From Anaeramoeba ignava (Eukaryota > Metamonada > Anaeramoebidae), in contig JAPDFW010000081.1 of the NCBI GenBank assembly GCA_028826165.1, positions 166,001 to 230,000 of the forward strand: a stretch of 64,000 nucleotides of DNA, in the 5' to 3' direction. Position numbers and translations under genes: made by a program. Shown here piece by piece: positions 9,816-21,771 of this stretch. The notes under the pieces are model-generated. The model was not told the origin of the DNA, did not search any database, and saw only the letters and a program-made list of their open reading frames with translations. The stretch's first letter is position 1, and each line of letters opens with the position of its first letter.

Positions 9816-12800
9816 TCATTTATAATATTTAGATTTTGCTCCAATTCCTGAAGTTTGCAATTTATAAACATTATTCCCTCTTTTCAATAAATAACTATGA
9901 AAATTCAAATTATCCACAAAATCTTGAAAATTCCCAACTTGTAAACCAATAGATTGAGCCACATTGAAAAGTTCTTGAAGAGTGTACAAATTATTATAAG
10001 TTTGTTCAGAACGGCGGTTTAATTCATTGATGAATCTATTGACTTCATTTTTCTTACTAATTCCACTTCCACGAGAAGGATCAATTTGACCGAATTCATC
10101 AAAAAGAGTATCTGAAAGAGATTCGCGCATAATTTCAATTGCATCTTCAGCATCTTGACGAGTAACATCTTCTCTCAATTCGGCTTTTGCTTTGGCCTCT
10201 GATAGCCGAATCAAGGATTCAAGTTGTCTTGTTGTTATTGGTGTTGAGTTTGAGTTGCGATGCTTTGCGCGGAGATTAAGATAGAAGTCCTGGATCACTT
10301 GCTTGGCCTCTTGGGTCAAACCAGGAACAACATATTGTCTTGCATATGAAATGTATTTGCGCAATAGCACTGTTGGAATTGGATCCGTTTTGTTACCCTG
10401 AATCAATCGTGAGCGTAGTGTGCTTTTTTCATCTCTTTCAGGAAGTCCTCCTAGCATCAAAGAACTTTCTATGGAATTGCTTATGCTACTTTGTGTGAAT
10501 TTTTCATGCGCTTTATGCTGCGCTTTTGTTCTTTTGATCCGTTTTATATTGCTTTCTTTCCCGTAAAATTGGGAATAAATTTGTGAAGATTCTTTTGTTT
10601 GTTCTTGTGATTTCTTTTGTTTTTCTTTTGTTTTGGGTTGAGTATGAAGCGCCATAACATGTGCTGATAAAACTTCATCTCGCGCTTCATCTGGTCGGTC
10701 TAGTAAAATAAATACTAGATCAAATCTCGAAAGAAGTGCTGTTCCCATCTTTAAATTTTCATGCACTGTTTTGGATCGATTGTAATGTCCTCCAACTGGA
10801 TTTGCTGCGGCAATTATCGATGTTCTTGCTGGTAAATTGCATACAATCCCAGCTTTCGCTACTGAAACACTTTGTTGCTCCATTACTTCTAATAATGCTT
10901 GATGTTCTGTTGTCATTTTGTCAAATTCATCAATGCAATTATGCATGATAATTCCGTTTGATAGGAAGTTATTAGTTCCTTTCATTGTAAAATCGTAAAC
11001 GTATTCTATATTTTTAATTTCTTGTTTAGATGTAATTTCGTCAAAGAATATCCCATTTTTTAAATTTATATCTCCAACACAAATCTTATCTCCAACTTCA
11101 ATTTCGTTCACATACACCCACTTCATAAACTTGCTTTCTTCACACCCATTTTTATCATACTTCAAAATTTCATTATCTTCTGTTAGTTTAATTTTTCTTC
11201 CTGTTTTGCTAACTAATAAATATACTTTTTGTTTATTTAAAATCTTAAAAGCACGCTTAATTGCAAAAAAATCAAGTTTCCCGCTTATTAAATCTAATCC
11301 ATAAATTTTAAATTCTGGAAATAATTCTGAGTTCTCTTCTCTTGCATCTTTGAAAAGTTCCCCAAATGTTTTCTTCTCTCCATTTTCCAAATAAAACTCC
11401 GAATCATCTGTTGTACAACAAACTCCTCGATCTCCTAAAACAACTGCTCCCGCCTCCAAAATATAATCTCCAGATGAACTCTCTTTCATTACAGTTACTG
11501 TGTTATGAATAAAAACTCCGTTTACAAGAAAATTATGTGATCCTTCAATTGTGAAATCATATACATAAGGATATTTAGTCTCTTCTAAATCTATAGAAAT
11601 AATTTTACTCCATTCAACTTCAAATCCCTCTTGAATTATCATCTTGCTCTTTTCTTTCTCTTGTTCTTTGGAAACTTCGAAGCTCAAAAATTTTGAATCA
11701 TAATTTTGTTTTGATGTTGCTATCAAATTCCCAATATTCAAATCAACTGCTTTTTTCCAAATTAGATTGCTTATATTCAAAACATAACAATCGCGTATTT
11801 TCAGTAACAGTAATGTTTTCCCCATTTTCTAATTGAATAGATACCATATGATTTGGTGATTTAATTTTCCAAAACGCTTCAATTTTTTGTGGTTTAATTT
11901 TTAACGAAGAATCATCCAAAGAAGTGACTAAAAATTTCTCAATATCTGGTATTTCTTCATAATTAGATTTATCATTTTCATTTTCATTATTATTATAATT
12001 ATAATTATTCAATTTTGTACTATAAACTCCATCAGCTTCTTTTTGGGGTTTACCCTTTGTAAACGCGGTTTCTACAATATCACAAATTTTATAGCTTTTC
12101 CCATTAGAACTATTAAAAACAACAGAATCAGGAGCAACACACAATCCAGATGATGTTGTTGTATTTCCACAAACATATACTCCTCTTGGTGCAATATTTG
12201 CAATTGATCGAAGCATTTGTGAATTATGTGTTACAGTGCAATCCTCAAGTAAAAATCTTCCATTCCGATTAATTTCAAATCCACAATAATCACAATATCC
12301 TTTTTCTTCTTCACAAACAATATCAATTCTATTCATGAGTTTGTGCTTTAATATTTCTTTGTTGTTATTATCATATGCTTCATAATTTTTGTATTGTTTA
12401 TTTGATATTATTCCATATTTAAATTGCAAAGGTATTTCTTCAATTCTTTCTGAAAATATCTTCAATAAATAAATTCCTTGATTTGAATCTTTTGATAAAT
12501 TCATAGTCTCAATATAAAATTCATATCCAATAAATTTTAATAAATCTGCAACATCTTTTATTAATTTTGAAATTTTGGTCATTCTGAATTCCAAACTTTT
12601 TCTTTCATTATTAATTTTAATTCCAGAAGAAAAAATATTAGAATCAATCAATCCTGCAAGTAAATTTAGTTGATATTTTGGGCAATTATATTTATATTGA
12701 AAGGGAATATGCTTCTTCTTCTTTGTTAAAATATCGAGTTTCTTCATCTTCTGAAAAAATTCTTGTTTATTCGCTTTCAAAATGCATTGAATTTCTTGCG

Positions 12801-15211
12801 AAATTGTTTTTCTTAATAATCCATAACAATTAAGTTCATTAGATATTTTTGGAAGCATTTCAAAAAAATTAGATTCATTATCACTTCCAAGCCAAAGTCC
12901 AATTAAATAAGGTTCAATATTTACTCTTTTCTTAGGGAAAATAACAGGTACTCGAAATGCTTGATATTTTTGTTTAAATTCTTCAGACATACCTATATAC
13001 TCTTCAACAGAAATGTCCAAAGTATATTTTCTTTCATATTTACATTGTAAACGAATCGCTTTCTCAAGAGCTTTACTTTGATTTTGATTTTGATTTTCTT
13101 TGATTTTGTTTTTGTTAATTGGAATTCGTTTTATAATTGTTTTTTTATTTGTATCCATTTGAGAATTGATTAAAATTTGATATTGCTTTGCTTTTTCATC
13201 CCATCTTAAAATAGTTTTATGAAAAGAATCTATCAAAGTTAGTAAATGATACTTATTAACCTTGAAATCAGCTCCAAAATAATTTTTAATTTGAAACATT
13301 AAATCTTTTCCTTTTGAAATTGAAAGGACGATTCTTTGTTTAGAATCATCTCCCATTAATTTATCTCCAACAATAATATTTTTAGCTTTTTTTGTTACAC
13401 CTGAACTCATTAAAATCTTTGTATTTGGTGCCAAACATTTCCCTTTTAATTTTGATTTTGATTTTAATTTTGATTTTAATTTTAATTTTGAATTTGATTT
13501 TGATTTTGATTTAAATTGATTTTGATTTTAATTTTAATTTTAATTTTAATTTTGATTTTGATTTTAATTTTGATTTTGATTTTAAATTTGATTTTGATTT
13601 TGATTTTGATTTTGATTTTAATTTTGATTTTAATTTTGATTTTGATTTTAATTTTGATTTTAATTTAGATTTTGATTTTGATTTTGATTTGATTTTGATT
13701 TTGATTTTGATTTAAATTGATTTTGATTTTGATTTAAATTGATTTTGATTTTGATTTTAATTTTAATTTTAATTTTGATTTAAATTGATTTTGATTTTAA
13801 TTTACCTAATCCAGGATCTCCAACTACAAGAACATGAGGATCACTTCTAATTGATAAATTACCTTTGCTTTCATTAGCAGAATGTCGAGAACCTCCAAAT
13901 AAAGCAAGTGTCATCCCTGCTTTTACCATTTCATGCCCAAAAATTGAAGGACAAACTGAATTCACTATCAAACTAAACAAATTTTTCTCCTCAACAATTT
14001 CACGAATTGCATATAAATCAGTCAAAGAAAATTGAGGAAGAATCAAAGAACTATTATCAGTATTTTTTTCAGTAATAATCGAATGCACATTTACACAAAG
14101 ATAAAACATATTTTGCTGTTTTGATCTTCCTCTTCTTGGGTCTTGACTTTCAAGAGTAGTAACTTTAACAACACCAGAAACAATAACAACATCTCCAGGA
14201 ATACAAGAATCAACAAGATCCTCTGTTAGTTCACAATCCTGGAGTCTTGGAACACGACCTGAATCAACTTGATCATCTAGAAGCATTTCTTGAATTCTTA
14301 TTTTTTGCCAATCAAAGGTAACTGCTGAATCTCGATCAGGTTGAAAAGCATGACTTTTGCATCCAACAGAAGTGCAAATTGAAGGTGGATTGAGTTTCCC
14401 CTCTTTGAAATGACGCCGTATTCTTTGACTACATTTCAAACAAATAAAATCCATTTCTCTAACCATTGGTTTAATTGAACCAACTCTAATCACAGTTCCT
14501 TGTATTGATACAAATTTTTCAATGTTATTTGATTTAATTGCTCGAAGTTGTGTTAAGGGTTTCCAATTATATAATCTGACTGTAAGTTTTGGAAGAGGAA
14601 TATTAAACTTTTTTTGTTTTTTTTTCTTTTTTTCTTTAGAATTTTGATTTTGATTTTGATTTTGATTTTGATTTTGATTTTGATTTTGATTTTGATTTTG
14701 ATTTTGATTTTGAATTTCATTTTGATTTTGATTTTGATTTTGATTTTGAATTGTTTTTTTGAGAGAATTAACAATTCTAAAAAGAGCTAATCCTAATGTT
14801 TGAAAAACTGTTTCTGGTTGATGATATAAAACTTGTCTTAAATTTTGATGTTCTACTTTTTTTTCTAAAAGTTGAAAATCTAAATAAAGAACATTTGAAG
14901 TATTTAAATCACTCTAAAACAAACATAAACATAAATATAATCATAAATATAAATATAAATATAAATTCAATTTTAAACTGTTTTACTTCTAAATATAATG
15001 ATTCATTTTCTTCAAAAAATTTTTGGAATTTTTGTATTAAAATTAATCTAGGATCTTCTTTTTGAATATTTTCTTGGAAATCATCTGGAAAATATAAATT
15101 CCATCCAAATGTTTTTTGAGATTCATTTAAATTTAGATTTAAATCATTTTCTGAATCTGAATCTGAATCATTTATAAAACCAAATGTATCTTTCATTGAT
15201 CTCATTGTCAT
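9816..15211 (-). CDS. MCM8: MCM8 DNA helicase containing three inteins
   Basis: Three exons, 15211-14987, 14913-13806 and 13442-9816. Without inteins the protein is about 874 aa (human MCM8 840 aa). Exteins show the MCM N-domain with a zinc-binding CLKC pair, then LVNSVCPSIFGHEMVKAG-type MCM8 sequence (LIVNSVCPSIFGHEMVKAG in this gene), Walker A GDPGLGK, IANIAPRGVYVCGNTTT, EAGAVVLGDRGVC, Walker B CIDEFDKM, SLPARTSIIAAANPVGGHY-like NLPARTSIIAAANPVGGHY, and arginine-finger region LLSRFDLVFILLD. The choice of MCM8 over MCM2-7 rests on these segments. Role in the family: helicase with MCM9 in homologous recombination repair. Three in-frame inteins interrupt the ATPase core at 12223-13437, 11502-12141 and 10938-11417 (separate entries). 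A Q/N repeat expands the N-domain at about 14640-14750. Exon 3 needs one extra-nucleotide frame correction inside intein 2, near 11779-11800. The stop is TGA. Confidence 0.9.
10938..11417 (-). other. intein 3 of MCM8 (160 aa mini-intein, Walker B site)
   Basis: Inserted between GDRGVC and CIDEFDKM. It starts CTTDDSEFYLENGEKKTF and ends DFTMKGTNNFLSNGIIMHN before Cys+1. The start is placed at the second Cys of GVC-C because that keeps MCM8 extein spacing (human GIC-G-IDEF). At 160 aa it is a minimal splicing domain without an endonuclease. Block B (KLTEDNEIL) lacks the usual His. The C-terminal block closely matches intein 2 (YVYDFT..G..NFL.NG...HN), so the two are probably related copies. Confidence 0.88.
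11502..12141 (-). other. intein 2 of MCM8 (about 213 aa mini-intein, frame-broken)
   Basis: Inserted after NTTTSSGL and before TVTVMKESS. It starts CVAPDSVVFNSSNGKSYKI (Cys1) and ends DFTIEGSHNFLVNGVFIHN before Thr+1. No LAGLIDADG motif is present. Block B reads ITVTENTRLL, so the usual TxxH histidine is replaced by Thr. The length of 640 nt is not a multiple of three. The reading frame changes by +1 between TENTRLL and the conserved IWKKAVDLNIG segment, in or near a coding-strand T4 tract at 11779-11782. Confidence 0.85.
12223..13437 (-). other. intein 1 of MCM8 (405 aa, Walker A site, LAGLIDADG type)
   Basis: Inserted between GDPGLGK and SQMLRSIAN. It starts CLAPNTKILMSSG (Cys1, block A) and ends RFLLEDCTVTHN before Ser+1, so the HN/S splice residues are intact. 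Block B is around VNKYHLLTL and has a His. The central part has two dodecapeptides of a LAGLIDADG homing endonuclease, YLIGLWLGSDNES and LNLLAGLIDSNIFS. The position where an acidic catalytic residue normally sits appears to be Ser in the first and Asn in the second, so cleavage activity is doubtful. A CDYC motif near the C-terminus is also visible. Splicing would regenerate the uninterrupted P-loop GKS. Confidence 0.9.
13443..13805 (-). repeat. hexamer-array intron splitting the MCM8 P-loop
   Basis: A 363-nt phase-1 intron of imperfect GATTTT/AATTTT (plus-strand sense) hexamers. It lies inside the Gly codon just before the Walker A Lys and ends five nucleotides before the first codon of intein 1. 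Confidence 0.8.
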
Positions 15212-15416
15212 TTTAATTTACAAAAAAAAATGAAAAAAAAATGAAAAATGAAAAAATTTTTTTTTAATCTTTTATAGTTTTTGATTTTTAAATTAAAAAG
15301 AATTTTTTAAAGTTTTTTAAAAAAAGGAAATTGATTTAAAAAAAGATTTAAATATTGGAAAAAGAATTTAAAAAGAATTTTAAAATTGATTTAAAAAAAA
15401 TAAATTAAAAAGAATT

Positions 15417-15967
15417 TGATTTAAATATTAATTTAAATATTGATTTAAATATTGATTTAAATATTAATTTAAATATTGATTTAAATATTGATTTAAATAT
15501 TGATTTAAATATTTGATTTAAATATTGATTTAAATATTTATTTAAATATTGATTTAAATATTTGATTTAAATATTAATTTAAATATTTATTTAAATATTT
15601 GATTTAAATATTGATTTAAATATTGATTTAATTATTGATTTAAATATTGATTTAATAGTTTTGATTTAAATATTGATTTAAATATTGATTTAAATATTGA
15701 TTTAAATATTGATTTAAATATTGATTTAAATATTGATTTAAATATTGATTTAAATATTGATTTAAATATTGATTTAAATATTGATTTAAATATTGATTTA
15801 ATAGTTTTGATTTAAATATTGATTTAAATATTGATTTAAATATTGATTTAAATATTAATTTAAATATTAATTTAAATATTGAATTAAATATTGATTTAAA
15901 TATTGATTTAAATATTTATTTAAATATTATTGATTTAAATATTATTGATTTAATAGTTTTGATTTAA
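15417..15967. repeat. 12-mer minisatellite TTGATTTAAATA
   Basis: About 45 tandem copies of TTGATTTAAATA with occasional single-base slips, abutting the 3' end of the first ANK-BTB-TLDc copy. A shorter block of the same unit (19073-19203) abuts the 3' end of the second copy, so the array was part of the duplicated segment. Confidence 0.85.
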
Positions 15968-15968
15968 A

Positions 15969-18814
15969 TCAAATAAAATAACATTCAACTTCCGAAACTT
16001 GCCAATTTGAATAAGAACCTGCTAAATAACTTTTTGATTCATTAGTATTATAATTAATTCCTTGTGGAAGTTGATATGCATGCCCAAAATTTGAATAACC
16101 TGGTTGTAAATTTGAACCAAGATAAAAATCATGACCTCCTCCAAAAACTGGTCCATAACTTGTATTATAATGAATTGCATTTCCTTCAGATCCATTCTTG
16201 ATTGGAAATTTTTGAGGTGGTTTTTTGGAATTTTCTAAACTGAAAATAAAAGCATCTTTATCAGAAATATAAGATCCACTTGAATATGATGATTTGAAAC
16301 CAACTTTAGTAAATCCTCCAAAAATGTAATTATCTGTAGTTTTAATAATTATTAATGTTTTTCCTTTGTTATCAGTTTTAGAATGAAATGTTTGTGCTGA
16401 AAATCCATAATTTTTAGCTGAGAATCCAATTTTCATTTTATTGAAAAATTCATCATCTGAAATCCATTGTTTCAATTTTTTCATAAATTTAATTTTTTCG
16501 ATAATTGTTGATTGAGTAAATGGTTTTTGTAATTCATGTTCACTCTTAATCTTTTCGATTTTTTGATCTTTTTCTTGAATTGTTTGATCTTTTTCTTGAA
16601 TTGTTTGTTGAATTTTTTGAAGTTCTTGATTTTTTTCTTGTTGAATTTTTTCAAGTTTTTTTTGTTGTTCAATTCTTTGAATTCTTAAATGTTCAATTCC
16701 AACTAAAAAAATATCAGGAAGAAATCCAAATTTTTGAACTTTTTTTAACGCTTCATCTTCAATAGAATTGATATTAATTTTGAGAATAAATTCTTTAATC
16801 ATTTTAGAAAGTGTTTCTGATTTTGTAATTTCATCAATTTCATCAGGAATTGCTTTGATTTTTTCTTTTCCCCATTTTTGAATCATTTCAAATAATTCAA
16901 TTCCTAAATTTGACCAAATATTTGTTCCTTTTTCCAAAATATAAATAAGTTGTTCTTTGGTTAATTTTGTTATATTTTCTTGTTGAATTAGTTTATCAAA
17001 GTTTTTAATCATAAATTTCAAACAATATTTATTCAATTTTTTTGATTGGATTTTTTGATTTTATGAATAAATAATCACACACATTATTTTCATTAATGTT
17101 TTTAATAATTTGTTCTTGAAGAAAATTTGCAAGTAAATTTAGTTGAAATTTATTTGAAAAAACCCACAAATCAAGCAAATTTTGTATATTGAATTCTATT
17201 TTACTTGTGTAAATATATTTGATTAACTTTTTCATAATTTTTGATTTAATTTCTGGAAAATAAACATCTTTTGTTATTTTTTCTTTAAAAAAAAGAGCAA
17301 AAAAAGGACTTCTTGCACTTAAAATAGATTTATGACAAGGAAATTCTTTTAAATTTTTTCCTACTTTAATTGTAACATCTGAATGATTTTCTTTTGTTTC
17401 CAAAAATTCACAATAATCTTGAATAAATGCTTGTGTAAATTTTTGAATGTTTTCAATATCAACTTGTTCAAATTTTCCATTGTTTTCAATTACTTTTTTA
17501 AATTAAGAAAGAAAAATGAATAAAATGAAAAATGAATTTCAAAAAAAAAAATTGTTTTAATAAATGATTTACTTTTTTCATTATTAATTTCATTATCAAT
17601 TTCATTATCAATTTCATTATCAATTTCATTATCAATTTCATTATCAATTTCATTATCAATTTCACTACTAGTTTGATTATCAATTTCATCTTCAATTTCA
17701 TCTTCAATTTTCTTATTATCTTTTTCTCTAAAAACAAAAATCATAAGAAATTTTGATTTTGATTTTGATATTGATTTTGATTTTGATTTTCAAATTGATT
17801 TTCATTTTGATTTTGATTTTAATTTTGATTTTCATTTTGATTTTGATTTTGATTTTGATTTTGATTTTGATTTTGATTTTGAATTTGATTTTAATTTTGA
17901 TTTTGATTTTAATTTTGATTTTAATTTTGATTTTGATTTTGATTTTGATTTTCATTTTGATTTTGATTTTAATTTTGATTTTGATTTTGATTTTAATTTT
18001 GATTTTGATTTTGATTTTGATTTTGATTTTGATTTTGATTTTGATTTTGATTTTGAATTTAATTTTGATTTTGTTTTTGAATTTGATTTTGATTTTGATT
18101 TTGATTTTGATTTTGATTTTGATTTTAATTTTGATTTTGATTTTGATTTTGATTTTAATTTTGATTTTGATTTTAATTTTGATTTTGATTTTGATTTTGA
18201 TTTTGATTTTGATTTAAATATTGATTTAATTATTGATTTAAATATTGATTTAAATATTGATTTAAATTTTGATTTTAATTTTGTTACATTATTTGATTTA
18301 ATGTTTTGTTTCTTCTTGTAAATATAATTCTTTTAGTTTTTTGATTTAATCTTTGAGGAATTTTTTTTAAAAATTTTTGAGGACTTGATAAAACAGAAAC
18401 ACATTGATCATGTTTAAGTTTTGCAGCAATTTGTTGAGGGAAATGTCCTCTTAAATTTGCAACTTGTTTTGCATTATGACTTAAAAGTGAAACAATTATA
18501 TTAAAATTTCCAGTTAAACAAGCTTTGTGGAGAGGTGTATTTCCTTCATCATCTTGAATATTTGGATCAGCTCCATTTTCTAAAAGCTTTTTAAAAATTA
18601 AAAATTAAAAAATTAAAAATTAAAAATTAAAAAATTAAAATTAAAATGATTAAAAGATATTTACAAAATTAACAATATCAATTCCAGAAGCTTGAACTGC
18701 AAAATGAAGAAGTGTTTTTCCTAATGAAATTTTTTGATTAATATTCCCTTCTTCTTGAATAAATTTTTTAACTTCTTTTAATTTCAAATTTTCAATATTT
18801 TTGAAAATAGACAT
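15969..18814 (-). pseudogene. ANK-BTB-TLDc protein, copy 1 (frameshifted)
   Basis: Same four-exon structure as copy 2: 18814-18665, 18586-18288, 17727-17573 and 17492-15969. Two ankyrin repeats come first (SLGKTLLHFAVQASGID; DDEGNTPLHKACLTGN). They are followed by an acidic DNEI-repeat exon, a BTB domain (SDVTIKVGKNLKEFPCHKS), a BACK-like helix region, a short coiled coil and a TLDc domain (KIGFSAKNYGFSAQTFH, DKDAFIFSLE, VFGGGHDFYLGSN, VSEVECYFI). One extra nucleotide at about 17058-17064, compared with copy 2 (ATAAAATC against GCAAATC), breaks the frame in the BTB/BACK junction and reaches TAA soon after. The coiled coil is several QEKDQxIQ units shorter than in copy 2, and the DNEI array is longer. 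It may be a recent pseudogene, a +1-shifted gene or an assembly error. Confidence 0.8.
17728..18287. repeat. GATTTT hexamer array (intron of ANK-BTB-TLDc copy 1)
   Basis: About 90 tandem GATTTT/AATTTT/CATTTT hexamers within a 560-nt intron. The matching intron in copy 2 (21042-21235) has the same unit but is only 194 nt. The array therefore changed length by several hundred bases after the duplication. Confidence 0.85.
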
Positions 18815-19205
18815 TGTAAGTTTGTTAGTTTGATTGTGTTAGTTTGATTGTGTTAGTTTGTTTTAATTATAAAAAATTAAAAAGAAATGAAAAAAATGGA
18901 ATTTAAAAAAATTTTTTGTTTTTATTTCTTTTTTTTTTTAATTAAAAAATTTTTTGGATCAATAAACTGTCGAATTTTATATTTTTTTTTCTGTCGAATT
19001 TTTATTTAATTATTTAATTACTTGTTTAAATGACTTTAAGAAATTAAAAAGAAAATTAAAAATAAATTGATTTAAATATTGATTTAAATATTTGATTTAA
19101 ATATTATTGATTTAAATATTATTGATTTAAATATTGATTTAAATATATTGATTTAAATATTAATTTAAATATTAATTTAAATATTGATTTAAATATTGAT
19201 TTAAA
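18815..19205. other. spacer between the duplicated BTB-TLDc genes
   Basis: AT-rich spacer, including the TTGATTTAAATA array at 19073-19203. The part at about 18880-19060 is repeated almost exactly at 21850-22025 upstream of copy 2, so the duplicated unit includes the 5' flank. Confidence 0.7.
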
Positions 19206-21771
19206 TCAAATAAAATAACATTCAACTTCCGAAACTTGCCAATTTGAAGAACCTGCTAAATAATTTTTTGATTCATCAGTATTATAATTAATTCCTTGTG
19301 GAAGATGATATGTATGCCCAAAATTTGAAGAACCTGATTTTAAATTTGAACCAAGATAAAAATCATGACCTCCTCCAAAAACTGGTCCATAGTTTGAATG
19401 GTTATAAATTGCATTTCCTTCAGATCCATTCTTGATTGGAAATTTTTGAGGAGATTTTTTGGAATTTTCTAAACTGAAAATAAAAGCATCTTTATCAGAA
19501 ATATAAGATCCACTCAAGTATGAATTGAAACCAACTTGAGTAAATCCTCCAAAAATGTAATTATTTGTAGTTTTAATAATTATTAATGTTTTTCCTTTGT
19601 TATTAGTTTGAGAATGAAATGTTTGTGCTGAAAATCCATAATTTTTAGCTGAGAATCCAATTTTCATTTTATTGAAAAATTCATCATCTGAAATCCATTG
19701 TTTCAATTTTTTCATAAATTCGATTTTTTCGATAATTGTTGATTGAGTAAATGGTTTTTGTAATTCATGTTCACTCTTAATCTTTTTAATTGTTTGAACT
19801 TTTTCTTGTTGAATCTTTTGTATTTGTTGATCTTTTTCTTGTTGAATCTTTTGTATTTTTTGATCTTTTTCTTGTTGAATTTTTTGTATTTGTTGATCTT
19901 TTTCTTGAATTGTTTGATCTTTTTCTTGAATTGTTTGATCTTTTTCTTGAATTGTTTGTTGAATTTTTTGAAGTTCTTGATTTTTTTCTTGTTGAATTTT
20001 TTCAAATTTTTTTTGTTGTTTAATTCTTTGAATTCTTGAATACTCTATTCCAATTAAAAAAATATCAGGAAGAAATTCAAATTTTTGAACTTTTTTTAAC
20101 GCTTCATCTTCAATAGAATTGATATTAATTTTGAGAATAAATTCTTTAATCATTTTAGAAAGTGTTTCTGATTTTGTAATTTCATCAATTTCATCAGGAA
20201 TTGCTTTGATTTTTTCTTTTCCCCATTTTTGAATCATTTCAAATAATTCAATTCCTAAATTTGACCAAATATTTGTTCCTTTTTCCAAAATATAAATAAG
20301 TTGTTCTTTGGTTAATTTTGTTATATTTTCTTGTTGAATTAGTTTATCAAAGTTTTTAATCATAAATTTCAAACAATATTTATTCAATTTTTTTGATTGG
20401 ATTTTTTGATTTGCGAATAAATAATCACACACATTATTTTCATTAATGTTTTTAATAATTTGTTCTTGAAGAAAATTTGTAAGTAAATTTAGTTGAAATT
20501 TATTTGAAAAAACCCACAAATCAAGCAAATTTTGTATATCGAATTCTATTTTACTTGTGTAAATATATTTGATTAACTTTTTCATAATTTTTGATTTAAT
20601 TTCTGGAAAATAAACATCTTTTGTTATTTTTTCTTTAAAAAAAAGAGCAAAAAAAGGACTTCTTGCACTTAAAATAGATTTATGACAAGGAAATTCTTTT
20701 AAATTTTTTCCTACTTTAATTGTAACATCTGAATGATTTTCTTTTGTTTCCAAAAATTTACAATAATCTTGAATAAATGCTTGTGTAAATTTTTGAATGC
20801 TTTCAATATCAACTTGTTCAAATTTTTCATTGTTTTCAATTACTTTTTTAAATTAAGAAAGAAAAATGAATAAAATGAAAAATGAATTTCAAAAAAAAAA
20901 ATTGTTTTAATAAATAATTTACTTTTTTCATTATTAATTTCATTATCAGTTTCATTATCAATTTCGTTATCAATTTCATTATCAATTTCATTATCAATTT
21001 CACTATCAATTTCATCTTCAATTTTCTTATTATCTTTTTCTCTAAAAACAAAAATCATAAGAAATTTTGATTTTGATTTTGATTTTGATTTTGATTTTGA
21101 TTTTGATTTTAATTTTGATTTTGATTTTGATTTTAATTTTGATTTTGATTTTGATTTTGATTTTGATTTTAATTTTGATTTTGATTTTAATTTTAATTTT
21201 GATTTTCATTTTGATTTTAATTTTGATTTTGTTACATTATTTGTTGATTTGATGCTTTGTTTCTTCTTATAAATATAATTCTTTTGGTTTTTTGATTTAA
21301 TCTTTGAGGAATTTTTTTTAAAAATTTTTGAGGACTTGATAAAACAGAAACACATTGATCATGTTTAAGTTTTGCAGCAATTTGTTGAGGGAAATGTCCT
21401 CTTAAATTTGCAACTTGTTTTGCATTATGACTTAAAAGTGAAACAATTATATTAAAATTTCCAGTTAAACAAGCTTTATGAAGAGGTGTATTTCCTTCAT
21501 CATCTTGAATATTTGGATCAGCTCCATTTTCTAAAAGCTTTTAAAAATTAAAAATTAAAAATTAAAAAATTAAAAATTAAAAATTAAAAAATTAAAATTA
21601 AAATGATTAAAAGATATTTACAAAATTAACAATATCAATTCCAGAAGCTTGAACTGCAAAATGAAGAAGTGTTTTTCCTAATGAAATTTTTTGATTAATA
21701 TTCCCTTCTTCTTGAATAAATTTTTTAACTTCTTTTAATTTCAAATTTTCAATATTTTTGAAAATAGACAT
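19206..21771 (-). CDS. ANK-BTB-TLDc protein, copy 2 (intact)
   Basis: Four exons, 21771-21622, 21537-21236, 21041-20923 and 20842-19206, give 735 aa plus TGA, with phases 0, 2 and 1 closing exactly. Residues about 15-115 carry two ankyrin repeats split by intron 1. About 155-190 is an acidic EIDN repeat. About 226-330 is a BTB/POZ domain (HSDVTIKVGKNL, CHKSILSARSPFF), followed by a BACK-like region. About 440-545 is a coiled coil of QQEKDQxIQKI repeats. About 555-735 is a TLDc domain (GFSAKNYGFSAQTFH, LIIIKTTNNYIFGGFT, DKDAFIFSLE, FGGGHDFYLGS, NYLAGSSNWQVSEVECYFI). Family knowledge: BTB domains dimerise and bind Cullin-3, and TLDc domains bind V-ATPase or act in oxidative stress. The role here is inferred only. 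It is the downstream member of a tandem duplication with copy 1. Confidence 0.85.

Noticed and set aside
11779-11800. a 19-nt GT-AG micro-intron in intein 2
   Set aside because: GTTATGTTTTGAATATAAG has the right ends and length modulo three, but every other intron here is at least about 67 nt; an indel or frameshift is simpler.
17753-18217. long ILILIL/IKIKIK open frames in hexamer arrays (also at 21067, 33464, 52789 and 53355)
   Set aside because: They are translations of GATTTT and TATTTA hexamers inside introns; composition and lack of conservation exclude coding.
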